Shown here: piece by piece, positions 17,294 through 25,871 of the stretch
Position numbering within the stretch: position 1 is the first letter of the stretch
Layout of the letters: each line of letters opens with the position of its first letter
Source of the DNA: Proteobacteria bacterium 005FR1
GTDB lineage: Bacteria > Pseudomonadota > Gammaproteobacteria > Pseudomonadales > Cellvibrionaceae
Assembly (NCBI GenBank): GCA_026192395.1
Contig: WACF01000001.1
Coordinates: 1,858,309 to 1,922,308, forward strand
Direction of reading: 5' to 3'
Length of the DNA stretch: 64,000 nucleotides
The notes under the pieces: generated by a model
The model's input: only the letters and a program-made list of their open reading frames with translations
Databases searched by the model: none
What the model was told of the DNA's origin: nothing
Program-made: the position numbers and the translations under genes

Positions 17294-18523
17294 ATGGACA
17301 CTCCTTTCACGATCAAGACCATTCTTTCCGCCCCACTTATTCTTGCGTTGATGCTGGAAACCCAACCGGCGTCGGCGGAGAACATCGCCAACGTTCTCGA
17401 GGAAGGAAAGGTGGCGGGTGATGTCCGGCTGCGTTTCGAAAGCGTCGATCAGGACGGCGCAGCTGACGATGCAAACGCACACACGGTGCGGACCTTACTC
17501 GGCTATCGCAGCGCCTCGATCTCCGGCTGGTCCGGGTTCATGGAGTTGGAACATTCACAGCAGGTCGGGGGTGTTGACGATTACAGCCTCCCGGTCACCG
17601 TCTTAAACCCTGGCGAGTATCCGGTAATCGCGGACCCGGAAACCACCGAGCTGGACCAGGCTTATGTCCGGTATCAAAACGGCGGGATGAGTGTGCAGGC
17701 GGGCCGGCAGGTGATCACCTTCGATGATCACCGCTTTCTTGGCCACGTGGGCTGGCGACAGGACCGGCAGACCTTCGACGCATTGAGTATGAACTACGGA
17801 GCGGAGGAATTCTCACTGGCCTACAGCTACGTGGGGCAGCGCAATCGCATTTTCGCTGAAGCGGCGGACCAGGACTCGAATGATCACCTCATCAACGGCA
17901 AAGTGAAAACGCCGCTCGGCGACCTGGTGGGCTTTGCGTATCTGCTGGAGACCGACAACGCGTCTGCCGCCGGCGAAACTCATGTTCACGACACTTATGG
18001 CCTGCGCTTTACAGGTCAACGCGGCACGGACGGTTTGCTGTTTTCCTATGCCCTGTCTTTCGCCACACAAACTGCGGAACTGGGCACGGCCAGCTTCGAT
18101 GCGGATTACCTGTTCGCGGAAGCCGGACTTACCCTGCCGCCGTTCAGTTTTTCCTTGAGCCAGGAGCGCCTGGGTTCCGATGAAGGCCAGTACGGATTCG
18201 CCACCCCGCTGGCCACCCTGCACAGATTCAACGGCTGGGCGGACGTCTTTCTGGCCACGCCCAAAGCGGGACTGGTAGACAACTATCTGAGCATCAGCGG
18301 GCCCCTGGGCACGTCAAAATGGACGCTCGCCTGGCACGACTTCGAAGCGCAGGAAGGCGAGGCCGAGGTTTCCGATCTGGGACAGGAGCTCGATCTGCAG
18401 CTCGTCTGGGCCTTTACCGACAAGTTATCTGCGGGTTTGAAATATGCGGCCTATCAGGCCGGGGACGCAGTGGGACTGGTGGACACCGACAAGTTCTGGT
18501 TGTGGACCAGCATCAGGTTTTAG
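17294..18523 (+). CDS. Outer-membrane porin of the alginate-export-like family, probable nitrate-regulon porin
   Basis: 409 residues. Signal peptide (about 1-29, cleavage near ASA-EN), then a chain of short amphipathic beta strands with aromatic girdles (LRFESVDQD, YVRYQNGGMSVQAGRQVI, LDLQLVWAFTDKLSAGLKYAAYQ) and the terminal aromatic WTSIRF, typical of a beta barrel. It resembles Alginate_exp-type porins. The ATG at 17294 has AAGGA 8 bases upstream. Sigma-54 promoter, NtrC-like site, hexaloop hairpin and leader terminator upstream place it with the nitrate genes; I infer a role in nitrate or nitrite entry through the outer membrane. Confidence 0.82.
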   Translation: MDTPFTIKTILSAPLILALMLETQPASAENIANVLEEGKVAGDVRLRFESVDQDGAADDANAHTVRTLLGYRSASISGWSGFMELEHSQQVGGVDDYSLPVTVLNPGEYPVIADPETTELDQAYVRYQNGGMSVQAGRQVITFDDHRFLGHVGWRQDRQTFDALSMNYGAEEFSLAYSYVGQRNRIFAEAADQDSNDHLINGKVKTPLGDLVGFAYLLETDNASAAGETHVHDTYGLRFTGQRGTDGLLFSYALSFATQTAELGTASFDADYLFAEAGLTLPPFSFSLSQERLGSDEGQYGFATPLATLHRFNGWADVFLATPKAGLVDNYLSISGPLGTSKWTLAWHDFEAQEGEAEVSDLGQELDLQLVWAFTDKLSAGLKYAAYQAGDAVGLVDTDKFWLWTSIRF

Positions 18524-18780
18524 CAGGCCGTCGAAAAACGTAGGCGAGGCAGCCAGCTTCGCCGGAAATTGCTCCTGCATTTCCGGCATTCGAGCCATCC
18601 ATGGCTCTCGGCAATGGTCGGCGACCAATCCGCAGGAGCGGATTAGGACAGCTTCGCTGGCCGAAGGCCGAGGCGCAGGACGCGCCGAGTCAAAAGGCGG
18701 AGTCTACAAGCAGTAAATGAGCATTTTGAGTCGGCTTTCAACGACGAGATGGCTACGCAAGTAGTTTTTCAGCGGCCTGC
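18523..18780. repeat. 257-bp element with terminal inverted repeats
   Basis: Ends GCAGGCCGTCGAAAAAC (18523-18539) and GTTTTTCAGCGGCCTGC (18764-18780) are inverted repeats with two mismatches. The interior has further hairpins (for example GAGCCATCC/ATGGCTC near 18591-18607). It exactly fills the space between the porin stop and the paaE stop. No coding frame inside. MITE-like or terminator-like; also serves as the barrier between two convergent operons. Confidence 0.7.
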
Positions 18781-19872
18781 TCAGATCTGGTCGTAGTCCA
18801 CTGATACCTTCGGACTCACCGGGTGAGCCTGGCAGGTGAGCACCATGCCTTCGGCGACTTCCTGCTCGCTCAAGCTATGGTTGAGATCCATTTCCACCTC
18901 CCCTTCCACCAGTCGTGCCTTGCAGGTGGCGCAGACACCGCTCTTGCAGGAGAAAGGCAGGTCGGCACCGTTTCGCAAGGCGCCGTCGAGAATGTTTTCA
19001 CCATCGGCGGTGAGCTCGAACTGCAGCGAACGTCCGGCCACCTTCACCTGTACTTCACTGACCTTGCCAGCATAGCGTTGCGCCCGCGCGTGGTGCTTTT
19101 CCACTGCGAGCCGCGCGTCTTCGGCGGAGGCGAAGAAGAGTTCGTAGTGAATCTTCTTTTCCGCCACTCCTGACTGACGCAAGCCGCGGGACACTTCGGA
19201 GATCATCGACTCCGGCCCGCAGAGAAAGAATTCGTCGCTGTTTTCGATGTCGATCAGCCGCTTCCGACTGAGCTCCGCACCCTTGCGGTTGTCCAGCCGA
19301 CCGAACAGGACTTCCGCATCCTGCTGTTCGCGGCTGAGGATGTTCAGCCACTCGAAGCGGGTCATGTAACGGTTTTTCAAAAAAGCCAGATCCTCCTTGA
19401 ACATCACGCTGGCGGAGTTGCGGTTGCCGTACAGCAGGGTGACCCGGCTTTTCGGTTCCCGAGCGAGAATGGATTTGATGATCGACAGGATCGGCGTGAT
19501 GCCGCTGCCGGCACAGATGCACATGTAGTCCTTTTCATTGGCCGGATTCAGCTCGGTGTAGAAAGATCCCTGCGGCGGCAGCACATCGATGCGATCACCG
19601 GGCTTCAGATGGTCATTGGCGAAATTGGAGAACAGGCCGTTCTCGATGCGCTTGATGCCCACCTGCAACTTGCCGTCGTCGACCCCCGAACAAATGGAAT
19701 AGGAACGGCTGATCTCCTGACCGTCGATGACGCTACGCAAGGTGAGGTATTGCCCCTGCACAAACTGGAAGTCGGACCTGAGTCCCTCCGGAACATCGAA
19801 GGTGAGGCAAACCGCGTGGTCCGTTTCCGGGCGCACTTCAGCGATGGTCAGTGGATGGAATCTGTTGCTCAT
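18781..19872 (-). CDS. paaE: 1,2-phenylacetyl-CoA epoxidase reductase subunit
   Basis: 363 residues. N-terminal ferredoxin-NADP reductase module (FAD motif RSYSICSG near 57; NAD part CAGSGITPILS and YGNRNSASVMF) and C-terminal plant-type [2Fe-2S] domain with CKSGVCATCKARL and the fourth Cys in LTCQAHP. Passes electrons from NADPH to the di-iron epoxidase. The frame is open far upstream (to 20406), antisense-free but overlapping paaD in another frame; the ATG at 19872 with AGGA upstream and alignment to the family fix the start. Last gene of the paaABCDE set. Confidence 0.94.
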   Translation of the reverse strand: MSNRFHPLTIAEVRPETDHAVCLTFDVPEGLRSDFQFVQGQYLTLRSVIDGQEISRSYSICSGVDDGKLQVGIKRIENGLFSNFANDHLKPGDRIDVLPPQGSFYTELNPANEKDYMCICAGSGITPILSIIKSILAREPKSRVTLLYGNRNSASVMFKEDLAFLKNRYMTRFEWLNILSREQQDAEVLFGRLDNRKGAELSRKRLIDIENSDEFFLCGPESMISEVSRGLRQSGVAEKKIHYELFFASAEDARLAVEKHHARAQRYAGKVSEVQVKVAGRSLQFELTADGENILDGALRNGADLPFSCKSGVCATCKARLVEGEVEMDLNHSLSEQEVAEGMVLTCQAHPVSPKVSVDYDQI

Positions 19873-19883
19873 CTTCCTGCCTG

Positions 19884-20396
19884 TCAGATGCACTTGAAAT
19901 AATCGAAGGGTTCGCTGCAGGAGCGGCACTTGTAAAAGGCCTTGCAGGCGGTGGAACCGAACTCGCTCACCATCGCTGTATCGGGGGAGCCACAGCGTGG
20001 ACAGCAGGGGCTTTGTGCCGCTTCGTTCGGCGGGGCGATGCCGTAGTCGCGAAGCTGCTCTTTTCCTTCGGGACTCATCCAGTCGGTGGTCCAGGCGGGA
20101 GCCAACTGAATCTTCACACTCACTTTGCCCGGGTACTCCGGTTCCAGCAGGTCGAGAATGGCCTGCCGGATTTCCGTCATCGCCGGGCAGCCTGAATAGG
20201 TGGGCGTGATCACCACCGCGATGCCCTCCTCTTCCACCCGGATATCCTGCAGAACGCCAAGGTCCCAAATGGACAAGACCGGAATTTCCGGATCCCTCAC
20301 CTGGTCGAGAAGATTCCACAGGTCCGCGTGCGCGGAAGATTGCCGGTGCTGCGAGCGTGAAATGTAGTCGGCCGAGACCGTGGGAATCGTCTGCAT
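19884..20396 (-). CDS. paaD: 1,2-phenylacetyl-CoA epoxidase assembly subunit
   Basis: 170 residues. N-terminal DUF59/MIP18-like domain (VRDPEIPVLSIWDLGVL and TPTYSGCPAM) linked to Fe-S maturation, and a C-terminal four-Cys-pair metal-binding motif (CCPRCGS ... CRSCSEPFDYFKC). Needed for maturation of the epoxidase rather than catalysis. Between paaC and paaE with short gaps. Confidence 0.92.
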   Translation of the reverse strand: MQTIPTVSADYISRSQHRQSSAHADLWNLLDQVRDPEIPVLSIWDLGVLQDIRVEEEGIAVVITPTYSGCPAMTEIRQAILDLLEPEYPGKVSVKIQLAPAWTTDWMSPEGKEQLRDYGIAPPNEAAQSPCCPRCGSPDTAMVSEFGSTACKAFYKCRSCSEPFDYFKCI

Positions 20397-20399
20397 GGT

Positions 20400-21161
20400 T
20401 TACCACTCAAGGCCCGGATAGGCTCGCTGCAGAAACTGCATTTCCGCGAGCAGATGTCCGAGATGTTCGGTGTGAATCCCTTGCCGTCCCCCGCGAATCG
20501 CGCGCGCGTCGTCCGGGCGCTGCAGAGTCGCTTCTTCGAGAACGGCACTGACGGTCTTGTCCCAGGCACTGTGCAGTTCACGTCGGTCCACCGAGACAGC
20601 CTCCCCAAGCAGAGCCAGTTCGCAGTCACTTATCTCGAACAGTTCCGGCGCGTAAGCCCAGAGTTCGTCGAAAGCCTGCTGTATTCGCGCGTGGCTTTCG
20701 TCAGTGCCGTCTCCAAGACGCAGTACCCAACCGTGGCTGCGACGCAGGTGGTATTCGCTTTCCTTGATAGCCTTGGCGGCTATCGCGCCCAGTTCGGAGT
20801 CGCTGGAGGTCTGAAGTCGCTTAAGATACTCGACGTTGAAGGCATCCACCATTAGTTGGCGTGCCATGGTGAAGGCGAAGTCGCCAACCGGCAGTTCCGC
20901 GATCAATAGATTCCTGTACTCGCGTGTGTCCCGCAAAAACGCAATGTCGTCCGCGCTGCGCTCGCCGCCTTCCACTCTGGCCGCATACTCGTAAAGCATT
21001 TTCGCGCGACCGACCAGATCAAGGGCCACGTTGGCCAGTGCCAGCTCTTCTTCAAGCCAGGGGGCTTTGGCGACCCACTGGCTCAGGCGTTGTCCCAAGA
21101 CCAGCGCGTCATCGGCCAGGGAAATGCAGTATTCGGCGAGATGTTGTTTTCGTTCTTTCAT
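20400..21161 (-). CDS. paaC: 1,2-phenylacetyl-CoA epoxidase structural subunit
   Basis: 253 residues, ferritin-like helical subunit that pairs with PaaA. Typical opening AEYCISLADDALVLGQRLSQW and the helix ALANVALDLVGRAKML; the metal-binding residues of PaaA are mostly lost, as expected. The frame is open to a TTG at 21170; the ATG at 21161 is preferred, though its ribosome site is weak. Ends 3 bp before paaD. Confidence 0.92.
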   Translation of the reverse strand: MKERKQHLAEYCISLADDALVLGQRLSQWVAKAPWLEEELALANVALDLVGRAKMLYEYAARVEGGERSADDIAFLRDTREYRNLLIAELPVGDFAFTMARQLMVDAFNVEYLKRLQTSSDSELGAIAAKAIKESEYHLRRSHGWVLRLGDGTDESHARIQQAFDELWAYAPELFEISDCELALLGEAVSVDRRELHSAWDKTVSAVLEEATLQRPDDARAIRGGRQGIHTEHLGHLLAEMQFLQRAYPGLEW

Positions 21162-21175
21162 CACCGGCAATCCGC

Positions 21176-21466
21176 TTACATGTTTTTCACGGCATCGGGA
21201 AGCTCATAGTGCGAGGCGTGGCGATAGGGCTTGTCGTCCATCGGATCGTAAAAGCTCTCGGCATCGCTTTCCTGCGAAGCCACGATGTCGCTGGACTTGA
21301 CCACCCAGATGCTCACACCCTCGGTGCGTCGCGTGTAACAGTCCCGCGCGTATTCAAGCGCCTGCTCGTGGTTTTCCGCATGCAGACTGCCTACGTGCTT
21401 ATGGTCGATGCCGCGCTTGGAACGGACGAAGACTTCAAATAATGGAAGATCTGTAAATCTGCTCAT
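21176..21466 (-). CDS. paaB: 1,2-phenylacetyl-CoA epoxidase subunit
   Basis: 96 residues, small bridging subunit of the PaaABCE complex. Family motifs LFEVFVRSKRGIDHKHVGSLHA and RRTEGVSIWVV are plain. ATG 21466 has AAGGAG 6 bases upstream; the in-frame GTG at 21472 is adjacent to that site and unlikely. Confidence 0.93.
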   Translation of the reverse strand: MSRFTDLPLFEVFVRSKRGIDHKHVGSLHAENHEQALEYARDCYTRRTEGVSIWVVKSSDIVASQESDAESFYDPMDDKPYRHASHYELPDAVKNM

Positions 21467-21476
21467 TGCCACTCCT

Positions 21477-22433
21477 TCAAGCCGCTTTCTCTCGCTTCTT
21501 TTGCTTTGCTTCGTACGCCCGTACTGCGTCGCGCACCCATTGGCCCTCTTCGTGGGCGCTGCGGTGGTTCACCAGTCGCTCCCGGTTGCAGGGACCGTTG
21601 CCGCTGATCACCTGCTGGAACTCCTCCCAGTCGATCTCGCCGAAGTCGTAATGGCCACGTTGTTCGTTCCACTTCAGGTCAGGATCGGGAATGGTCAAGC
21701 CGAGGTAGTCGGCCTGCGGTACCGTCTGATCCACAAAGGCCTGGCGCAGTTCGTCATTGCTCTTGCGCTTGATCTTCCATTGCATGGATTTGGCGCTGTG
21801 CGCGGACTCCGCGTCGTGGGGCCCGAACATCATCAGCGACGGCCACCACCAGCGGTTGAGCGCGTCCTGTGCCATGGCCTTCTGCTCGGGACTGCCGAAG
21901 GCGAGCGCCATCAGGCTTTCGTAACCCTGACGCTGGTGGAAACTCTCTTCCTTGCAGATGCGGATCATGGCCCTCGCGTAAGGCCCATAGGATGTTCGCT
22001 GCAGCGAAATCTGGTTGACGATGGCGGCACCGTCCACCAGCCAGCCGATGGTGCCGACGTCCGCCCAGGTGAGCGATGGGTAATTGAAGATGGATGCGTA
22101 CTTCGCCTTGCCCTGGTGCAAGGCGTCGATCATTTCCTCACGGCTGGCGCCAAGCGTTTCCGCCGAGCTGTAGAGGTACAGGCCATGTCCGGCTTCATCC
22201 TGAACCTTGGCGAGCAATACCATTTTTCGTCGCAGCGTGGGCGCGCGGGTGATCCAGTTGCCTTCCGGCTGCATGCCGATGACTTCCGAATGGGCGTGCT
22301 GGGAGATCTGCCGAATCAGATTTTTCCGGTAGACTTCCGGCATCCAGTCCTTGGGTTCGATTTTCTGCTCATCGTCGACGCGAGCCTGAAAGCTGTCCTC
22401 CAGCTGCACCTCGGTTTTGCTGTAGATGGTCAT
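21477..22433 (-). CDS. paaA: 1,2-phenylacetyl-CoA epoxidase catalytic subunit
   Basis: 318 residues, di-iron monooxygenase that forms the ring epoxide of phenylacetyl-CoA. Iron-ligand helices visible: [13 protein letters not shown] (Glu, His) and [13 protein letters not shown] (Glu, Glu, His). Length matches the family. First of paaABCDE in transcription order, after paaI. Confidence 0.95.
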   Translation of the reverse strand: MTIYSKTEVQLEDSFQARVDDEQKIEPKDWMPEVYRKNLIRQISQHAHSEVIGMQPEGNWITRAPTLRRKMVLLAKVQDEAGHGLYLYSSAETLGASREEMIDALHQGKAKYASIFNYPSLTWADVGTIGWLVDGAAIVNQISLQRTSYGPYARAMIRICKEESFHQRQGYESLMALAFGSPEQKAMAQDALNRWWWPSLMMFGPHDAESAHSAKSMQWKIKRKSNDELRQAFVDQTVPQADYLGLTIPDPDLKWNEQRGHYDFGEIDWEEFQQVISGNGPCNRERLVNHRSAHEEGQWVRDAVRAYEAKQKKREKAA

Positions 22434-22437
22434 GGCA

Positions 22438-22884
22438 CTACTCGCTCTGCTTTGCTGTCGATGGATCGATGACCGCCTGCCCGATTCGCGACGATCGCCC
22501 TTTGAACTTCGCCACCAGCGTTCCGTCCTGCCTGGTCACGGTCACATCGTAAAGACCGCTGCGTTTTCCCTGATGCACTTTCACTGCTTGCGCGGCAAGC
22601 ACATCACCGAGCTGCGCCGGCGCAAGAAAGTCGATGGAACAGGACGCCGCTACCGCCACCTCATTCTGCGAATTGCAGGCAAAGGCGAAGGCGGAATCCG
22701 CCAGGCTGAACACCATGCCGCCGTGACAGGTCCGGTGACCGTTGACCATGTCTTCACGCACTCGCATGGACAGTGTGGCTTCGCCCTCCTTCACCGCTTC
22801 GATTTTCATCCCGAGCGCTTGTGAGGCATTGTCCTGCGCCCACATGGATTCGGCGCATCGCTGCGCCAGCTGATCCGCGTCCAT
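22438..22884 (-). CDS. paaI: Phenylacetyl-CoA pathway thioesterase (hotdog fold)
   Basis: 148 residues. Hotdog-fold acyl-CoA thioesterase with the PaaI signature [22 protein letters not shown]. It clears dead-end CoA esters to free CoA. The frame also starts with GTG 22887 immediately before the ATG at 22884. Lies between paaG and paaA, the usual pathway context. Confidence 0.9.
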   Translation of the reverse strand: MDADQLAQRCAESMWAQDNASQALGMKIEAVKEGEATLSMRVREDMVNGHRTCHGGMVFSLADSAFAFACNSQNEVAVAASCSIDFLAPAQLGDVLAAQAVKVHQGKRSGLYDVTVTRQDGTLVAKFKGRSSRIGQAVIDPSTAKQSE

Positions 22885-22896
22885 CACGTTTCTCGC

Positions 22897-23688
22897 TTAC
22901 TGTCCTTTGAAAACCGGCTTGCGCTTTTCCAGAAAGGCGGCGACGCCCTCCCGGTAATCGTCGCTATAGCCCATCGTGCGCATCGCAGCTTTCTCGGACT
23001 CGAGCTGCTGATGCAGCGGCGTACTGAAGGCCTCGTTCATCAGTCGCTTGGTTTCCGCCAGACCCCGGGTCGGCTGTGTAGCCAGGTGCTCGGCCAGCCG
23101 GGTGGCTTCCGAGAGCAAGGCCTCGTCATCCACGCACTGCCAGACCATTCCCCATTGCTCCGCCTTTTCCGCCGGCAGTTTGTCGCCTAGCAGGGCCAGG
23201 CCCTTGGCGCGCGGCAGCCCGATGGCCCGTGGCAGATTCCAGGTACCGCCGGAGTCGGGAACCAGGCCGATCTTGCAAAAGACCTGGGCGAACGCCGCCG
23301 AGCGGGCGGCGAGAACGATGTCGCAGGCCAGCGCGATACTCGCCCCGGCGCCGGCGGCAATGCCGTTGACGGCGCAGACCACCGGCTTTTCCAGTGTCAT
23401 GATCGCGCGGATCAGCGGGTTATAATACTTCTCGACGGTGGCGCCGAGATCGGGCCGACCTTCGTCGCCCCTGGTGGCGCGGTCATTGAGATCCTGCCCC
23501 GCGCAGAAGCCACGTCCGGCGCCGGTGAGCAGCAGGCATCGAATGCTTGCGTTTTCCCGCACGTCTTTCATCGCCTGCTGCACTTCTTCGTGCATTTGTG
23601 CGTTGAAACTGTTGAGCGTATCGGGGCGGTTGAGAGTAAGCAGCGCCACACCGCTATTTACCTGATAGTTGATAGTTTCAAAGTTCAT
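22897..23688 (-). CDS. paaG: Ring 1,2-epoxyphenylacetyl-CoA isomerase (crotonase fold)
   Basis: 263 residues, enoyl-CoA hydratase/isomerase superfamily. It converts the epoxide to the seven-membered oxepin-CoA. Visible: GAGRGFCAGQDLNDR near 57-71 (oxyanion-hole region with catalytic Asp candidate) and AVNGIAAGAGASIALACD. Overlaps the paaZ stop by one base (TGATG). Assignment as PaaG rather than PaaF rests on context and the FCAGQDL motif. Confidence 0.88.
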   Translation of the reverse strand: MNFETINYQVNSGVALLTLNRPDTLNSFNAQMHEEVQQAMKDVRENASIRCLLLTGAGRGFCAGQDLNDRATRGDEGRPDLGATVEKYYNPLIRAIMTLEKPVVCAVNGIAAGAGASIALACDIVLAARSAAFAQVFCKIGLVPDSGGTWNLPRAIGLPRAKGLALLGDKLPAEKAEQWGMVWQCVDDEALLSEATRLAEHLATQPTRGLAETKRLMNEAFSTPLHQQLESEKAAMRTMGYSDDYREGVAAFLEKRKPVFKGQ

Positions 23689-25772
23689 CAGCTGCCCTCG
23701 CGTTCTTGTTTTGCTTCAGCGGGTTGATTGCTTCGTCGTGCCACTAGCGTCAGGATGTCATAGCTCGCGCAAAGGCCGCCGTTCTGGTTGGTCACGTCCA
23801 CATGCCAGACGACGACGCCGGTTCCCTGCGACTCGCCCGGTCGCTTGTTCTTTTCGATTTTCTGCTTGGCGGTGATTTTCGCCTGAATGGTATCGCCGAT
23901 GCCGACAGGCTCGATGAAGCGAAGGTTTTCGAGACCATAGTTGGCGAGCACCGGGCCGGGGGAGGGATGGACGAACATGCCCGCGGCGGCGGATATCACG
24001 AAATAGCCGTGGGCCACCCGCTTGCCGAACAAGGATTCTTTCGCGGCGATTTCATCGAAGTGTGCGTAGAAGTGATCGCCCGTCAGGCAACCGAAGTTGA
24101 CGATATCCGCTTCCGTTACCGTGCGGCGGTGCGTGGTCAGGCTCTCGCCGATCTGCAGTTCGTCGAAATACTTTCGGAAAGGATGGATGTCGGACTCGCG
24201 TGTCCTGGCGCCGGCCACGTATTCGCGTCCCACCTGCATCAGCGTGCTGGGCGATCCCTGCACCGAACAGCGCTGCATGTAATGCTTGACGGCGCGGGCG
24301 CCACCGAGCTCTTCACCTCCGCCGGCGCGACCGGGGCCACCATGTACTAATTGCGGGAGAGGTGAACCGTGGCCGGTAGAAGCAGCGGCGCAATCGCGGT
24401 TCACCACCAGCAGGCGCCCGTGCCAGGGCGCGCAGTCGAGTACCAGTTGAGCCGCTTCCTTGTCATCATAGGTAAACAGTGAGGTGACCAAACTGCCGCG
24501 CCCCAAAGCAGCGATCCGCGCGGCGTCTTCGGTATTCTGGTAGGGCAGCACCGTGCTGACCGGGCCGAAGGCTTCGAGCAGGTGCGGCGCCGCATCGGGA
24601 TTCAGGGGATCGTCGCAGTACAACAAGGTCGGGGGATAGAAGGCGTCTTTCACGGCCTTGTCACCAACCAAATCGAAGTCATCGTTGCCGCCCAGCAGCA
24701 CTTCGCATTGAGCGCGCAGGGATTCCACTGTGGCGTGAACGTCTCGCTTCTGCGATGGGCTCACCAGCGGTCCCATCTTCACGCCTTCGACCGAAGGATC
24801 GCCCATGGTTATCTTGCGCAGCTTGTCGGTCAATGCCGCCACCACCGTGTCCACCTTATCCTGCGGGACCAGGATGCGGCGAATCGCGGTGCACTTCTGC
24901 CCGGCCTTGACGGTCATCTCCCGCACCACTTCCCGGACGAACAGATCGAATTCGGGATCGTCGGCGCTGACGGATTGGCCGAGGATGCTGCAGTTCAGCG
25001 AATCGGCTTCGGCGTTGAAGGGAATGCTTCTGGCAATCAGGTTGGGATGGCAGCGCAACGTGCGGGCAGTGTCGGCAGAGCCGGTAAAGGTAACCGTATC
25101 CTGCTCTTCAAGACGGTCCAGCAAATCGCCAGTGCCACCGCAAATCAGTTGGACCGCACCTTCCGGCAGAATGCCCGAGCCGACAATTTCCCGCACCACC
25201 GCTTCGGCGAGATAGGCGGTGTCAGTCGCCGGCTTGACCACCGCCGGAACCCCGGCCAGCAGACTCGGCGCAATCTTTTCCAGCATGCCCCAGCAGGGAA
25301 AGTTGAATGCGTTGATGTGCACGGAAACGCCGCGCCTGGGCACCAGCAGGTGGCGGGCGGCGAAAGTGCCATCGCCGGAAAGACGTTCCAGATCGCCTTC
25401 GACAATAAAGCGTTCGTTGGCGAATTCCTTTTTCGCAATGCTCGAATAACTGAACAGGGTGCCAATACCGCCGTCGATGTCCACCATGGCATCCCGCTGC
25501 GTCGTTCCCGACTTGGCGGAGATCTCGTAGAACAGCTCCTTGTTTTCGCTCAGGTGTTTGGCCAGCGCTTTCAGCGCGCTCGCCCGCTCGTGGATGGTCA
25601 TCTCGCGCAGGGCCGGCCCCACCTGATTGCGGCCATAGTTCAGCACCTTGCCAAAATCAATGCCGTCACTGGTCACCCGGGCAATCGGCTCGCCGGTCAC
25701 CGCATGCAATACTTCGCGACCTTCTCCTTCACCTTCGACCCACTTTCCGTACACATAGCTTCGTGTCTTCAT
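23688..25772 (-). CDS. paaZ: Bifunctional oxepin-CoA hydrolase / 3-oxo-5,6-dehydrosuberyl-CoA semialdehyde dehydrogenase
   Basis: 694 residues. The N-terminal aldehyde dehydrogenase (about 1-520) has the active Cys in [11 protein letters not shown] and Glu in FNAEADSLN. The C-terminal MaoC-like hydratase (about 540-680) has the Asp/His pair in DHFYAHFDE and [11 protein letters not shown]. It opens the oxepin ring and oxidizes the aldehyde. Fused domains and length are typical of PaaZ. Confidence 0.95.
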   Translation of the reverse strand: MKTRSYVYGKWVEGEGEGREVLHAVTGEPIARVTSDGIDFGKVLNYGRNQVGPALREMTIHERASALKALAKHLSENKELFYEISAKSGTTQRDAMVDIDGGIGTLFSYSSIAKKEFANERFIVEGDLERLSGDGTFAARHLLVPRRGVSVHINAFNFPCWGMLEKIAPSLLAGVPAVVKPATDTAYLAEAVVREIVGSGILPEGAVQLICGGTGDLLDRLEEQDTVTFTGSADTARTLRCHPNLIARSIPFNAEADSLNCSILGQSVSADDPEFDLFVREVVREMTVKAGQKCTAIRRILVPQDKVDTVVAALTDKLRKITMGDPSVEGVKMGPLVSPSQKRDVHATVESLRAQCEVLLGGNDDFDLVGDKAVKDAFYPPTLLYCDDPLNPDAAPHLLEAFGPVSTVLPYQNTEDAARIAALGRGSLVTSLFTYDDKEAAQLVLDCAPWHGRLLVVNRDCAAASTGHGSPLPQLVHGGPGRAGGGEELGGARAVKHYMQRCSVQGSPSTLMQVGREYVAGARTRESDIHPFRKYFDELQIGESLTTHRRTVTEADIVNFGCLTGDHFYAHFDEIAAKESLFGKRVAHGYFVISAAAGMFVHPSPGPVLANYGLENLRFIEPVGIGDTIQAKITAKQKIEKNKRPGESQGTGVVVWHVDVTNQNGGLCASYDILTLVARRSNQPAEAKQEREGS

Positions 25773-25871
25773 CGCTCGCGGGCTCCAGCCCCGGGTTGGT
25801 TGGCTAATTGTTTATTCTTTTACTTTGTACATCGACCGCGCTGTTGGCGACTTTGTCCACGCGGTTCAGAT

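Noticed and set aside
19873-20406. N-terminal extension of paaE by 178 codons
   Set aside because: Overlaps paaD entirely in another frame, does not resemble the family, and the ATG at 19872 has its own ribosome site.
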